From positions 1 through 64,000 of the forward strand of contig JALQYN010000096.1 of the NCBI GenBank assembly GCA_023254055.1: a stretch of DNA of 64,000 nt, given 5' to 3'. The notes beneath the pieces were generated by a model. It made no database searches and had not been told where the DNA came from. It was given only the letters and a program-made list of their open reading frames with translations. Position numbers and translations under genes: made by a program. How positions within the stretch are numbered: position 1 is the first letter of the stretch; each line of letters opens with the position of its first letter. Of this stretch, positions 9,206 through 17,627 are shown one piece after another. Source of the DNA: Polaribacter sp. (GTDB taxonomy: Bacteria > Bacteroidota > Bacteroidia > Flavobacteriales > Flavobacteriaceae).

Positions 9206-10272
9206 TATCTAAGTATAAATCCGTTTTTCATTGGGTCTTCTGGGTCAATGATAAAAGTATGCATTCCTGTAATGTGCGCGGTTCCTTCAACTTGCGGAAT
9301 CACTGCAGTAAATGGACCATAATTTTCTTCAGTAATAACGGAGCCTTTAAAAATGGAACCTGTGATACTTTCAATGGCCATTGTTTCTCCAAAATCAATT
9401 TCTTTTCTTGCTTTATGAATTGCCATTCTGCCAGAAACTCCTGATCCTGTAGGGCTTCGATCTACTTCTCCCTCTGCAAAAACACATACATTTCTGCTGT
9501 CTGCACCTGAGTCTTGTTTGTTGCTATCTATAAAAATGGTTCCATATAAAAAACTTAAATCCTTTTCATATGGATGTAGAATCTCTTTATCAGCTTTCAT
9601 AACGGCATGTTTAATATCCATTCCTTTACTAATTAAAATTCTATAAGAATCCACCCCTAAATCGAAATCAAAATTATTTTTAGCCATGTCAACATAGGCA
9701 TAAAAGGCACCTCCATAAGCTAAATCGTAGGTTACTTTCCCTAATCCTTCAATATCAATAGTTCTATCTAATCCAACTACAAAACTTGGTACACAATGAA
9801 AACGAATTCCAGTTACTTTTCCGTTTTTCACATTTGCAAAAGAAGTAATTCGGCCACAAGGAACATCAATGTTAATAATATTTTCTCCTTCTTTTACGTC
9901 AATCCATTTCATTTCAACTGCTAAAGTAGAAATAGCAATGATTGCATGTCCACACATGGTAGAATATCCTTCATTGTGTAAAAAAACAATTCCAAAATCT
10001 GCACCATCATCATTTGGGGGCACTAAAATGCAACCATACATATCTGCATGACCACGAGGTTCAAAAAGTAATGCTGTTCTTAAATGGTCAAAGTTTTCTT
10101 TGCAATACCTTCTATATTCTAAGACGGAATTTCCTTTTACTTCTGGAAATCCATCAACAATAACACGTAAAGGTTCGCCACCAGTATGCATGTCAATCGT
10201 TTTAATTTTCAGCCAATCTTTGTTGGGAGATAATTTGGTTTTTGAAAGTATGTTTTGATAGGTTTTACTCAT
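9205..10272 (-). CDS. Proline racemase family protein, probable trans-3-hydroxy-L-proline dehydratase
   Basis: MHTGGEPLRV start, first catalytic motif MCGHA (Cys), second motif DRSPTGSGVSG carrying Thr in place of the second Cys. Confidence 0.87.
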   Translation of the reverse strand: MSKTYQNILSKTKLSPNKDWLKIKTIDMHTGGEPLRVIVDGFPEVKGNSVLEYRRYCKENFDHLRTALLFEPRGHADMYGCILVPPNDDGADFGIVFLHNEGYSTMCGHAIIAISTLAVEMKWIDVKEGENIINIDVPCGRITSFANVKNGKVTGIRFHCVPSFVVGLDRTIDIEGLGKVTYDLAYGGAFYAYVDMAKNNFDFDLGVDSYRILISKGMDIKHAVMKADKEILHPYEKDLSFLYGTIFIDSNKQDSGADSRNVCVFAEGEVDRSPTGSGVSGRMAIHKARKEIDFGETMAIESITGSIFKGSVITEENYGPFTAVIPQVEGTAHITGMHTFIIDPEDPMKNGFILR

Positions 10273-11224
10273 GTGTAAACTTGTTGTAAAAATAATTTGC
10301 AGCAGCTAAATCCTCTATTGCATGTCCAACTGATTTAAAAAGTGTAATTTCTGAATCTGAGAAGCGTCCATCTTTTTGATGATTACACAATTGAAATAAA
10401 TCTGCTTTGATGTCTTCTTCTTTCAGAGTGCCATTTTGCAACGGAATTACAATATCGCCACTTTCTTTTAACCCGCCTTGAAAAGTATCAATAAAAACGG
10501 TCGCTTTCATAATTACTTCATCATCTGCTTCTCGCATGTCTTTTTTATAAGCGCCAACTAAATCGATATGTTGCCCTGGTTTTAAATGTTTACCAATAAT
10601 CAATGGCTCTTTTGATAGTGTTGCACAAGAAATAATGTCTACTTCAGAAATTTTTTCTTCGATTTTTTGTATCGCAGTCACTGAAAATTTCTCATGTTTT
10701 AATGCATTACATATGGCTTTTGCTTTTTCAAAATTTCGCCCCCAGACATACACTTTTGTAATAGGTCTTACAGCAGCGTGCGCTTTGATTAAATTTTTAG
10801 ATAAAGCTCCTGTGCCTACCATTAATAATGAAGTAGCATTTTTTTTGGATAAAAAAGAGGAAGCCAAAGCTGATGTAGCTGCTGTTCTTTTTGCGGTTAA
10901 ACTTTTTGCCTCTAAAATTGCTTTGATAGATCCTTTTATGGCGTCCAAATAAATATAAGTTCCTTGAATTGAAGGCAAGTCAAATTGACCATTTTCTGGA
11001 CTTATCGTAACAATTTTTACACCAGCTGTTTTACTCGGATTCCAAGCAGGCATTAATAATAATGTTGAATCTGATTTCACTTTTGGATTTGGAAAATCAT
11101 GATGATGACGCATAGGTACAACTACAACATCATCAGAAAAATGTGTTTTAATTTCAGAAATCAACTCAATAAAATTGGTGTTTTTCTCAATGAATTCATT
11201 ACTAATTTGCTCGATTTTATCCAT
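10265..11224 (-). CDS. Ornithine cyclodeaminase/mu-crystallin family protein, probable delta1-pyrroline-2-carboxylate reductase
   Basis: VPMRHHHDFP, AKSLTAKRTAATSALAS, LLMVGTGALSKNLIKAHAAVRPI, DLVGAYKKDMREAD. Confidence 0.85.
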   Translation of the reverse strand: MDKIEQISNEFIEKNTNFIELISEIKTHFSDDVVVVPMRHHHDFPNPKVKSDSTLLLMPAWNPSKTAGVKIVTISPENGQFDLPSIQGTYIYLDAIKGSIKAILEAKSLTAKRTAATSALASSFLSKKNATSLLMVGTGALSKNLIKAHAAVRPITKVYVWGRNFEKAKAICNALKHEKFSVTAIQKIEEKISEVDIISCATLSKEPLIIGKHLKPGQHIDLVGAYKKDMREADDEVIMKATVFIDTFQGGLKESGDIVIPLQNGTLKEEDIKADLFQLCNHQKDGRFSDSEITLFKSVGHAIEDLAAANYFYNKFTHE

Positions 11225-11362
11225 AAGTTAAAAATAAGTAAATCTCTAGATATTATAGCATACTAACTTGCTTTATCGTAACATATGCGAATACTTGGTT
11301 AATATTGTATTATGTAATTGTTTGTAGCTCAATAGACAACGCTATATAAAAGGTTTTCTTTG

Positions 11363-11370
11363 TAGCTTTG
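11363..11370 (+). promoter_or_regulatory. Bacteroidota -7 promoter element TAGCTTTG
   Basis: Matches TAnnTTTG, 20 bp upstream of the adenine deaminase ATG. Confidence 0.55.
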
Positions 11371-11389
11371 TAAGCAGTAAAACAAACTT

Positions 11390-13012
11390 ATGATTGTACA
11401 AGGAAACATTGTTGACATACAAAATAGAAAAATATTCAAAGGAGAGATTGACATTAAAAACGGAAAAATAAGTTCAATTAGAGAAGTCAATCATACAGTA
11501 GAAAATTATATACTTCCTGGTTTTGTAGATGCGCATATTCATATTGAAAGTTCGATGCTAGTTCCGTCTGAATTTGCAAAAATTGCCGTTCTCCACGGAA
11601 CTGTTGCAACAGTTTCAGATCCGCACGAAATAGCCAATGTTTTGGGTGTAAAAGGCGTTGAATTTATGATTGAAAACGGAAAGAAAGTTCCGTTAAAATT
11701 TAATTTTGGCGCCCCGTCTTGTGTGCCTGCTACACCTTTTGAAAGTGCTGGAGCTATCATAAATTCTGATGATATAAAATTGATGATGGAAAACCCAGAC
11801 ATCAACTATTTAGCAGAAATGATGAATTACCCAGGCGTGTTGTTTGATGATGAAGAGGTGTTGAAAAAAATTCAGCATGCAAAAAACAATAACAAACCCA
11901 TTGATGGCCATGCTCCAGGTTTACGAGGTGATGATATTACCAAATACATTGCAGCAGGAATTTCTACAGACCATGAGTGTTTTACCTATGACGAAGCCTT
12001 AGAAAAGCTACAAAAAGGAATGAAAGTGATTATTCGTGAAGGAAGTGCAGCCAAAAATTTTGAAGCCTTGATAGATTTATTGCCAGAACATTATGAAAAC
12101 ATGCTATTTTGTTCAGATGATAAACACCCAGATGATTTATTGTTGGGGCATATCAATCAACTATGTGAACGTGCTGTAGCAAAAGGAATTGATGTTTTTA
12201 AAGTGTTGCAAGTGGCGTGTGTAAATCCTGTGAGGCATTATAAATTAGATGTTGGTTTGTTGAAAAAAAATGATGCTGCAGATTTTATTATCGTTGAAGA
12301 TCTAGAAAAATTTAAAGTTTTAGAAACGTATATTAATGGTGAATTGGTTGCTAAAAACGGAGAGAGTTTTGTGCAGTCAGTAGATTTTGAAGTGTTGAAT
12401 AATTTTAATACTGATTTTAAAAAGATTTCTGATTTTGAATTTAAATCAGCTGCAAAAAAGATACGAGTTATTGAAGCTTTGGATGGCGAATTGGTGACCA
12501 ATGAAATTGAAGTTGATTCATTCATTGAAAACGGAAACTTAGTTTCTAATACAGAAAAGGACGTGCTAAAAATGACGGTTGTTAATCGTTATCAAAACAC
12601 AAAACCAGCAATTGCATTTATCAAAAATTTCGGAATCAAAGAAGGTGCAATTGCAAGTTCTGTTGGGCACGATTCTCATAACATTATTGCAGTTGGAGTT
12701 TCTGATGAAATGATTTGTAAAGCAGTCAATCTAATTATCAAAAATAAAGGGGGAGTTTCTGCTGTGATTGAATCCGAAGAAAAAATTGTTTCATTGCCAG
12801 TAGCTGGAATTATGTCTGATAAGACAGCATTAGAAATAGGCAAAGCATATGCAGAACTAGATACAATGGCTAAAGAAATGGGAAGCAAGTTGCTTGCGCC
12901 TTATATGAGTTTATCATTTATGGCGTTGTTGGTAATTCCGTCTTTAAAATTAAGTGATAAAGGACTTTTTAATGGTGATTCTTTTCAGTTCACATCGTTA
13001 GAAATTAATTAG
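11390..13012 (+). CDS. ade: Adenine deaminase
   Basis: [44 protein letters not shown]; full-length homology pattern with internal [15 protein letters not shown]. Confidence 0.93.
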   Translation: MIVQGNIVDIQNRKIFKGEIDIKNGKISSIREVNHTVENYILPGFVDAHIHIESSMLVPSEFAKIAVLHGTVATVSDPHEIANVLGVKGVEFMIENGKKVPLKFNFGAPSCVPATPFESAGAIINSDDIKLMMENPDINYLAEMMNYPGVLFDDEEVLKKIQHAKNNNKPIDGHAPGLRGDDITKYIAAGISTDHECFTYDEALEKLQKGMKVIIREGSAAKNFEALIDLLPEHYENMLFCSDDKHPDDLLLGHINQLCERAVAKGIDVFKVLQVACVNPVRHYKLDVGLLKKNDAADFIIVEDLEKFKVLETYINGELVAKNGESFVQSVDFEVLNNFNTDFKKISDFEFKSAAKKIRVIEALDGELVTNEIEVDSFIENGNLVSNTEKDVLKMTVVNRYQNTKPAIAFIKNFGIKEGAIASSVGHDSHNIIAVGVSDEMICKAVNLIIKNKGGVSAVIESEEKIVSLPVAGIMSDKTALEIGKAYAELDTMAKEMGSKLLAPYMSLSFMALLVIPSLKLSDKGLFNGDSFQFTSLEIN

Positions 13013-13031
13013 CGTTATTCAATTAATAATG

Positions 13032-13039
13032 TACTTTTG
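13032..13039 (+). promoter_or_regulatory. Bacteroidota -7 promoter element TACTTTTG
   Basis: TAnnTTTG match 19 bp upstream of the PhnA-like ATG. Confidence 0.5.
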
Positions 13040-13057
13040 TACAACTAAAATTACAAC

Positions 13058-13654
13058 ATGAGTTTATTACAAGAATTACAAGATAGAAGCGGGAACCAAT
13101 GTGAATTATGTACTTCAACAACAAATTTATCCATTTATGAAGTCAAACCTACGTTGACTGGTGGAGGTGGAGTAGACGGAAGTTTACTAGCTTGTGAAAC
13201 GTGTATTGATCAAATTGACAATCCAGAAAACACAGATGCAAATCATTGGCGTTGTTTAAATGATTCTATGTGGAGCGAACACAGAGCTGTAAAAGTAGTT
13301 GCTTGGAGACTACTATCTCGCTTAAGAAAAGAAGGTTGGCCACAAGATTTACTTGATATGATGTATTTAGAAGATGATGATTTGCGTTTTGCAAAAGAAA
13401 CTGGAGATCATTTAGAGGAAAGCGAAAAAATTATTCACAGAGATGCAAATGGTGCAATTTTAGAGGCAGGAGATTCTGTTGTTTTAATAAAAGACCTAAA
13501 AGTAAAAGGTTCAAGCATGGTTGCCAAACAAGGAACTGCAGTTCGTAGAATTTCTTTGGATAGGGAAAACGCTAAATATATTGAAGGGAAAGTTGGACCT
13601 ACACAGATTGTAATTATTACAGATTACGTGAAGAAAATGTCTGAGAAAGAGTAG
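13058..13654 (+). CDS. PhnA domain protein (zinc-ribbon, alkylphosphonate-utilization-type)
   Basis: N-terminal CELC/CETC cysteine pairs; C-terminal GDSVVLIKDLKVKGSSMVAKQGTAVRRI...TQIVIITDYVKK PhnA domain. Confidence 0.88.
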   Translation: MSLLQELQDRSGNQCELCTSTTNLSIYEVKPTLTGGGGVDGSLLACETCIDQIDNPENTDANHWRCLNDSMWSEHRAVKVVAWRLLSRLRKEGWPQDLLDMMYLEDDDLRFAKETGDHLEESEKIIHRDANGAILEAGDSVVLIKDLKVKGSSMVAKQGTAVRRISLDRENAKYIEGKVGPTQIVIITDYVKKMSEKE

Positions 13655-13658
13655 TTAT

Positions 13659-13736
13659 TGTCATTGCGAAGGAAGAATGACTGAAGCAATCTCATATTAA
13701 TAAAAAGATTACTTCATTTCACTCGTAATGAAGTTA
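13659..13736. repeat. Intergenic imperfect palindrome (TGTCATTGCGAAGGAAGAATGACTGAAGCAATCT ... AGATTACTTCATTTCACTCGTAATGAAGT)
   Basis: Imperfect inverted arms between convergent genes; reaches the stop codon of the DUF4407 gene. Confidence 0.65.
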
Positions 13737-14834
13737 CAACATTTTTTGCTGCTTCTTGTAAAAAGCATCGGCTTGCAATTGCATTAATTCTCTTGCTTTT
13801 TTTCTTTTATAGTTATAGAGTTCTTCTTCTTCAGAAATGTCATCGTATACTTTTTTGTTGATGATGATATCTGTATGTAACATTTCATCTCGTTGATTTA
13901 CTTTTTGAGCAACCCAATTTTTAATAGCAGATTCTTCATCTTCTAATTTATAATCAAATTCTCCTTTCGGAGCGATTAATTTTGCAAAAATTGGAGAAGT
14001 TTCTATTGCTAAAAACAACAAGAAAATAAATAATGAAGGAATAAAAGGTAGTTTTCCTAGGGCGTTAACTCGAGCCATTAAGCCATCAAAATTGGTAATG
14101 ATGGGTTGTGTTTTAGATTCTAGATTTTTTTGTGCTGTTACTAAATTAGCTAAATGTGCTTCTTTAGCCTGAATTTTATTGTTATTCGCAATCTTTAATT
14201 GTTTTAATTCTGCTAACGCAGCATCGTGTTTTTGTCTTTTCTCAGCATATACGGGTCCTTTACCTATTAGTAAAGTTCCTTTTCTGCCTTCAGCTTCTGA
14301 AATGTAGGTTTCGTATAAAGCATCTGTTTCTTTTTCTTTGATAGAAATTTCGTTTTTTAACGCAGCTATTTCTTGATTTGTTTGCTTAATTTCTGGAGTA
14401 AATTGTTGCGCAATCTGAGCTTTATTATCCAGTGTCATTTGGTTTTTTTCGGTTAATAACACCTGATTGATTTCTTTCTCAAATAATTTCAATTCCAATG
14501 GTTTAGAAATTACCACTGCAATAATAATAGCCAAGATAATTCTTGGAGTTGCTTGTGCTATTTCTTTCCATTTATTGTTTCTTTTTTTAATGGTTGAAAC
14601 GATAAATCGATCTAAATTAAAAATTAATAATCCCCAAATCAATCCGAAAATGGCGGCAATAAAATAATTGTCAAAAACGGTGTATAAAGCGTAACTAGAA
14701 GCAATAAATGCCATTACAGCAGTAAAAAAAACTGTAGCGCCAATTCCGACATATTTGTTTTGTTCTCCGTTAGAACAATTAGTAATTATATTGGTGTCTA
14801 CACCAGAGCAAGCAAGAAAAAATCGTTTTAACAT
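13734..14834 (-). CDS. DUF4407 domain-containing membrane protein
   Basis: Start taken at MLKRFFLACSGVD; four hydrophobic segments, LIWGLLIFNLDRFIVSTIKK, long coiled-coil region. Confidence 0.8.
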   Translation of the reverse strand: MLKRFFLACSGVDTNIITNCSNGEQNKYVGIGATVFFTAVMAFIASSYALYTVFDNYFIAAIFGLIWGLLIFNLDRFIVSTIKKRNNKWKEIAQATPRIILAIIIAVVISKPLELKLFEKEINQVLLTEKNQMTLDNKAQIAQQFTPEIKQTNQEIAALKNEISIKEKETDALYETYISEAEGRKGTLLIGKGPVYAEKRQKHDAALAELKQLKIANNNKIQAKEAHLANLVTAQKNLESKTQPIITNFDGLMARVNALGKLPFIPSLFIFLLFLAIETSPIFAKLIAPKGEFDYKLEDEESAIKNWVAQKVNQRDEMLHTDIIINKKVYDDISEEEELYNYKRKKARELMQLQADAFYKKQQKML

Positions 14835-14846
14835 AATAGTTGTTTT

Positions 14847-14952
14847 TGTCAGTTCGAGTGAATTTCTGAGGAACGAAAAAATTTGTATCGAGAACACATA
14901 AAAACTTCTCGATACAATTTTCTCCTAAAGTCGAAAATCACTCGAAGTGACA
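14847..14952. repeat. Intergenic nested palindrome TGTCAGTTCGAGTGA...TTGTATCGAGAA-(11)-TTCTCGATACAA...TCACTCGAAGTGACA
   Basis: Perfect 12-bp arms at 14883-14894 and 14906-14917, flanked by near-perfect outer arms. Confidence 0.85.
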
Positions 14953-14994
14953 TTCGTATGCTATTAGAACGCTATTATGCTAAAAATGTTACAT

Positions 14995-15024
14995 AAAAAA
15001 GCCGCTCATTTGAGTGGCTTTAAT
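14995..15024 (-). terminator. Rho-independent terminator of the M56 gene
   Basis: Minus strand AAAGCCACTCAAATGAGCGGCTTTTTT hairpin with T-tract immediately after the stop codon. Confidence 0.75.
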
Positions 15025-15026
15025 TA

Positions 15027-17123
15027 TTATTGTTTTTTTGGTGGAGGAATATTTTTCACTTTCTCTTTCCAAATTTTATAAGCTTTGTTATAGCGTCTTA
15101 TTTCTTTTTTAGTCGCATTTTTCTTTAATGGTGGAGGCGGAGGTGGAATACGAACTTTTTTGGTTTTATTTATGTTCGAATCAGATTCAATTACCTCAAT
15201 AATTTCATCAACTTCTTTTAGCTCTTGAACTTCAATAATTTCTTTTTCTTCAATAACTTCTTTCTCTTCTATAACTTCTCTTTCATTAACAATCTCAACT
15301 TCTTCTACTTCAACTACTTCAGGAGTTTCCTCTATTTCTTTCACTTTATTTTTTACTGGTTTTGGTGGAGGAGGAGGAAGTATTCTTGAAGGTTTTGTGA
15401 CTTGCTTTTTTTGAGAAGCATTCATTTTGTTATACAACTCATTTAAATAAATCACATTTGCTTTTCTGTTTTTACTTGTTTTTTGAATTTTTTCTGCTAA
15501 TTTTTTATAAGTAATAACAATATCCATTGGAGGTGGGGGAGGCAACAATTTATCATTGATAGTTATTCTATAAATTCTATTCTCTCTAAGTATTTTTTTA
15601 ATTTTTAAAACATCTTCTTTTTTTGTTTTTTTATCAGTAATAATTAATGCATGAGCTTTTTTTCTGTCTAGATTAATTTTGTCTAAAGCATCTGATAATT
15701 TATTGATAGAGGTAATATTGCTATTCACTAATAATTCTCCTTTTTTGTTCACTGCAATTCTAACAATGTTTTTATTTTCTTGCGCTTCTTTTTCTTTCAT
15801 TTTTTTAAAGGCAATATGAGTGTAAAGATGTACTTGATGCTCTTGTGGAAAACGTTTGCTTCTTGCGTTGTTGTAAACAAAACTGTTAAAATAGTATGAA
15901 AAGTCTGTATTTTTATAATTATTTAAAACAGCATTGCTCACTACTTTTCTGTCAATCCATAAAGCAAATTTCTCTTTGTTTTTCCATGAGTTAAATTGTG
16001 TTACTGTAGGTATTTTCTTTTTGTAATAAATTGGAGGCATTGGCGGAACAATGGCATAAACATCCTCAACTGAGTTTTGCTGTTTTAAGGACATTTTTCT
16101 GTATAAACCTTGCATTTTTAGAATATCTTTTTGTTTAAATATTCTAGATTTTGTTGCATTAGTCATTAACTTCTTATACTCATTCATTTCTTCATTAGAA
16201 ATGCCTTTGTCTTTTGTTACAACCTCTACAACTTGAGGTTTTTCATTTTTCTTCTCTTGTGCTTCAACTCGTTGAGCAAAGGCAAAGATAAATCCTGCAA
16301 CTAATGGAAATACCAGTAGTTTTTTAAGTAGGATTTTTGTTTTGGAACTCGGTGTTGTCATCATAAGTAATCGTTTTTTTGTGAGTGAATAATTTAAATT
16401 ACTGGCCAAGTAAATATTGTTTTGCAGAGCAGTTGTATTTAATAATACATATTGATACTCAGAAATGTTTTTGTGTGATTTTAGTACAGCATCATCCGCT
16501 AAAAATTCGTGATTTAACTGAATCGCTTTTTTGTATAATTTAAAGATGGGGATAAACCAAAACACAATTTGTAATAATTCAATAAAAAGGACATCTATAG
16601 AATGCTTTTGCTGTACATGTGCTAACTCGTGCGTTAATATTAACTGTTCTGATGTGTCATTTGTATATTCATTTTTATTGATGAATATGTATTTTAAAAA
16701 TGTATGCGGTAAAATCTTTTCTTTCAGTAAAATAACAGTTGCTGTGTAATAATTTACCTTTTCGTTTGTTCTTGTTTTTGATAAGATTTTATATAAATTT
16801 CTTATAAAATAGATGAATAAAATTGTACTGATTAATAAATACAGACCAACAACATAATTCATATAATTGATTTCGGTCTCTTTAGCGAATACAATATCTG
16901 AAGTTTGCATTTGTTCAGTCATTTGATATTGAAATTGAGCAGGTTCAATAAATTCTGTAGGAGCTACTGAAATTGTAAAACTCGGAATCAAAAAAGCAAC
17001 AACAATACTTCCTAATAAATAGAATCTGTTAAATCTGTGCATCTTTTCTTTTTCTAACGCTAAGTGATAAAAACCTAGAAAAAGAACTAAACAAAAAGTA
17101 GTTTTTAATAGATATACTAACAT
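15027..17123 (-). CDS. M56 family metallopeptidase (BlaR1/MecR1-like) with repetitive polyproline C-terminal region
   Basis: LILTHELAHVQQKHSIDVL (HExxH), N-terminal transmembrane helices, adjacent BlaI regulator, PPPPPP tracts. Confidence 0.88.
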   Translation of the reverse strand: MLVYLLKTTFCLVLFLGFYHLALEKEKMHRFNRFYLLGSIVVAFLIPSFTISVAPTEFIEPAQFQYQMTEQMQTSDIVFAKETEINYMNYVVGLYLLISTILFIYFIRNLYKILSKTRTNEKVNYYTATVILLKEKILPHTFLKYIFINKNEYTNDTSEQLILTHELAHVQQKHSIDVLFIELLQIVFWFIPIFKLYKKAIQLNHEFLADDAVLKSHKNISEYQYVLLNTTALQNNIYLASNLNYSLTKKRLLMMTTPSSKTKILLKKLLVFPLVAGFIFAFAQRVEAQEKKNEKPQVVEVVTKDKGISNEEMNEYKKLMTNATKSRIFKQKDILKMQGLYRKMSLKQQNSVEDVYAIVPPMPPIYYKKKIPTVTQFNSWKNKEKFALWIDRKVVSNAVLNNYKNTDFSYYFNSFVYNNARSKRFPQEHQVHLYTHIAFKKMKEKEAQENKNIVRIAVNKKGELLVNSNITSINKLSDALDKINLDRKKAHALIITDKKTKKEDVLKIKKILRENRIYRITINDKLLPPPPPMDIVITYKKLAEKIQKTSKNRKANVIYLNELYNKMNASQKKQVTKPSRILPPPPPKPVKNKVKEIEETPEVVEVEEVEIVNEREVIEEKEVIEEKEIIEVQELKEVDEIIEVIESDSNINKTKKVRIPPPPPPLKKNATKKEIRRYNKAYKIWKEKVKNIPPPKKQ

Positions 17124-17124
17124 C

Positions 17125-17490
17125 TTATTTCTTTTTTATTTGTTGATCAATGATATTTCGTAACTCTTCTAATTCTTCTCTAGATAGATTCGTTTCCGAT
17201 GTGAAAAATGATGCAAATTGCGGCGCAGAATCGTTAAAAAAGTTTTTGATTAATCCGTTTACATGTTTCGAAAAATAATCTGTTTTCTTAACTAGTGGAA
17301 AATATTCTCTAGATTTCCCATACAACTTATAGTCAATAAAACCTTTATCGTTCATGCGCTTTAACAACGTAGCAACAGTTGTTGTTGCTGGCTTAGGTTC
17401 AGGAAAGTCCTCTAATAAGTCTTTCATAAAAGCTGTATTGCGTTTCCATAAGTATTGCATGAGTTGTTCTTCTGATTTTGATAACTGCAT
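17125..17490 (-). CDS. BlaI/MecI/CopY family transcriptional repressor
   Basis: MQLSKSEEQLMQYLWKRNTAFMKDLLEDFPEPKPATTTVATLLKRMNDKGFI winged-helix pattern; stop adjacent to M56 start. Confidence 0.92.
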   Translation of the reverse strand: MQLSKSEEQLMQYLWKRNTAFMKDLLEDFPEPKPATTTVATLLKRMNDKGFIDYKLYGKSREYFPLVKKTDYFSKHVNGLIKNFFNDSAPQFASFFTSETNLSREELEELRNIIDQQIKKK

Positions 17491-17514
17491 AGTTCTATGT
17501 TTTTAGAATTAACT

Positions 17515-17526
17515 CTACAAATGTAG
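17515..17526. promoter_or_regulatory. Putative BlaI operator 1, CTACAAATGTAG
   Basis: TACA-(2)-TGTA palindrome upstream of blaI-like gene. Confidence 0.7.
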
Positions 17527-17541
17527 AAATAAAATTTGATT

Positions 17542-17553
17542 CTACAAGTGTAG
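17542..17553. promoter_or_regulatory. Putative BlaI operator 2, CTACAAGTGTAG
   Basis: Second TACA-(2)-TGTA palindrome, 27 bp from operator 1. Confidence 0.7.
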
Positions 17554-17627
17554 AGTAAAATATTTTTAAAAGTTTCTTTTTCATACATTTGTTCAAATCA
17601 AAAATTAAACCAACAAAAATTTATAAA

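Noticed and set aside
10635-10952. 105-aa plus-strand ORF antisense to the pyrroline-2-carboxylate reductase gene
   Set aside because: Opposite strand has strong family motifs; no independent support.
11539-12888. Minus-strand ORFs inside adenine deaminase
   Set aside because: Antisense shadow ORFs; ade is unambiguous.
15100-15560. GGAGGTGG/GGAGGAGGAGG tracts considered as tandem DNA repeats or G-quadruplexes
   Set aside because: They are the codons of proline tracts in the M56 protein; the protein-level repeat is reported instead.
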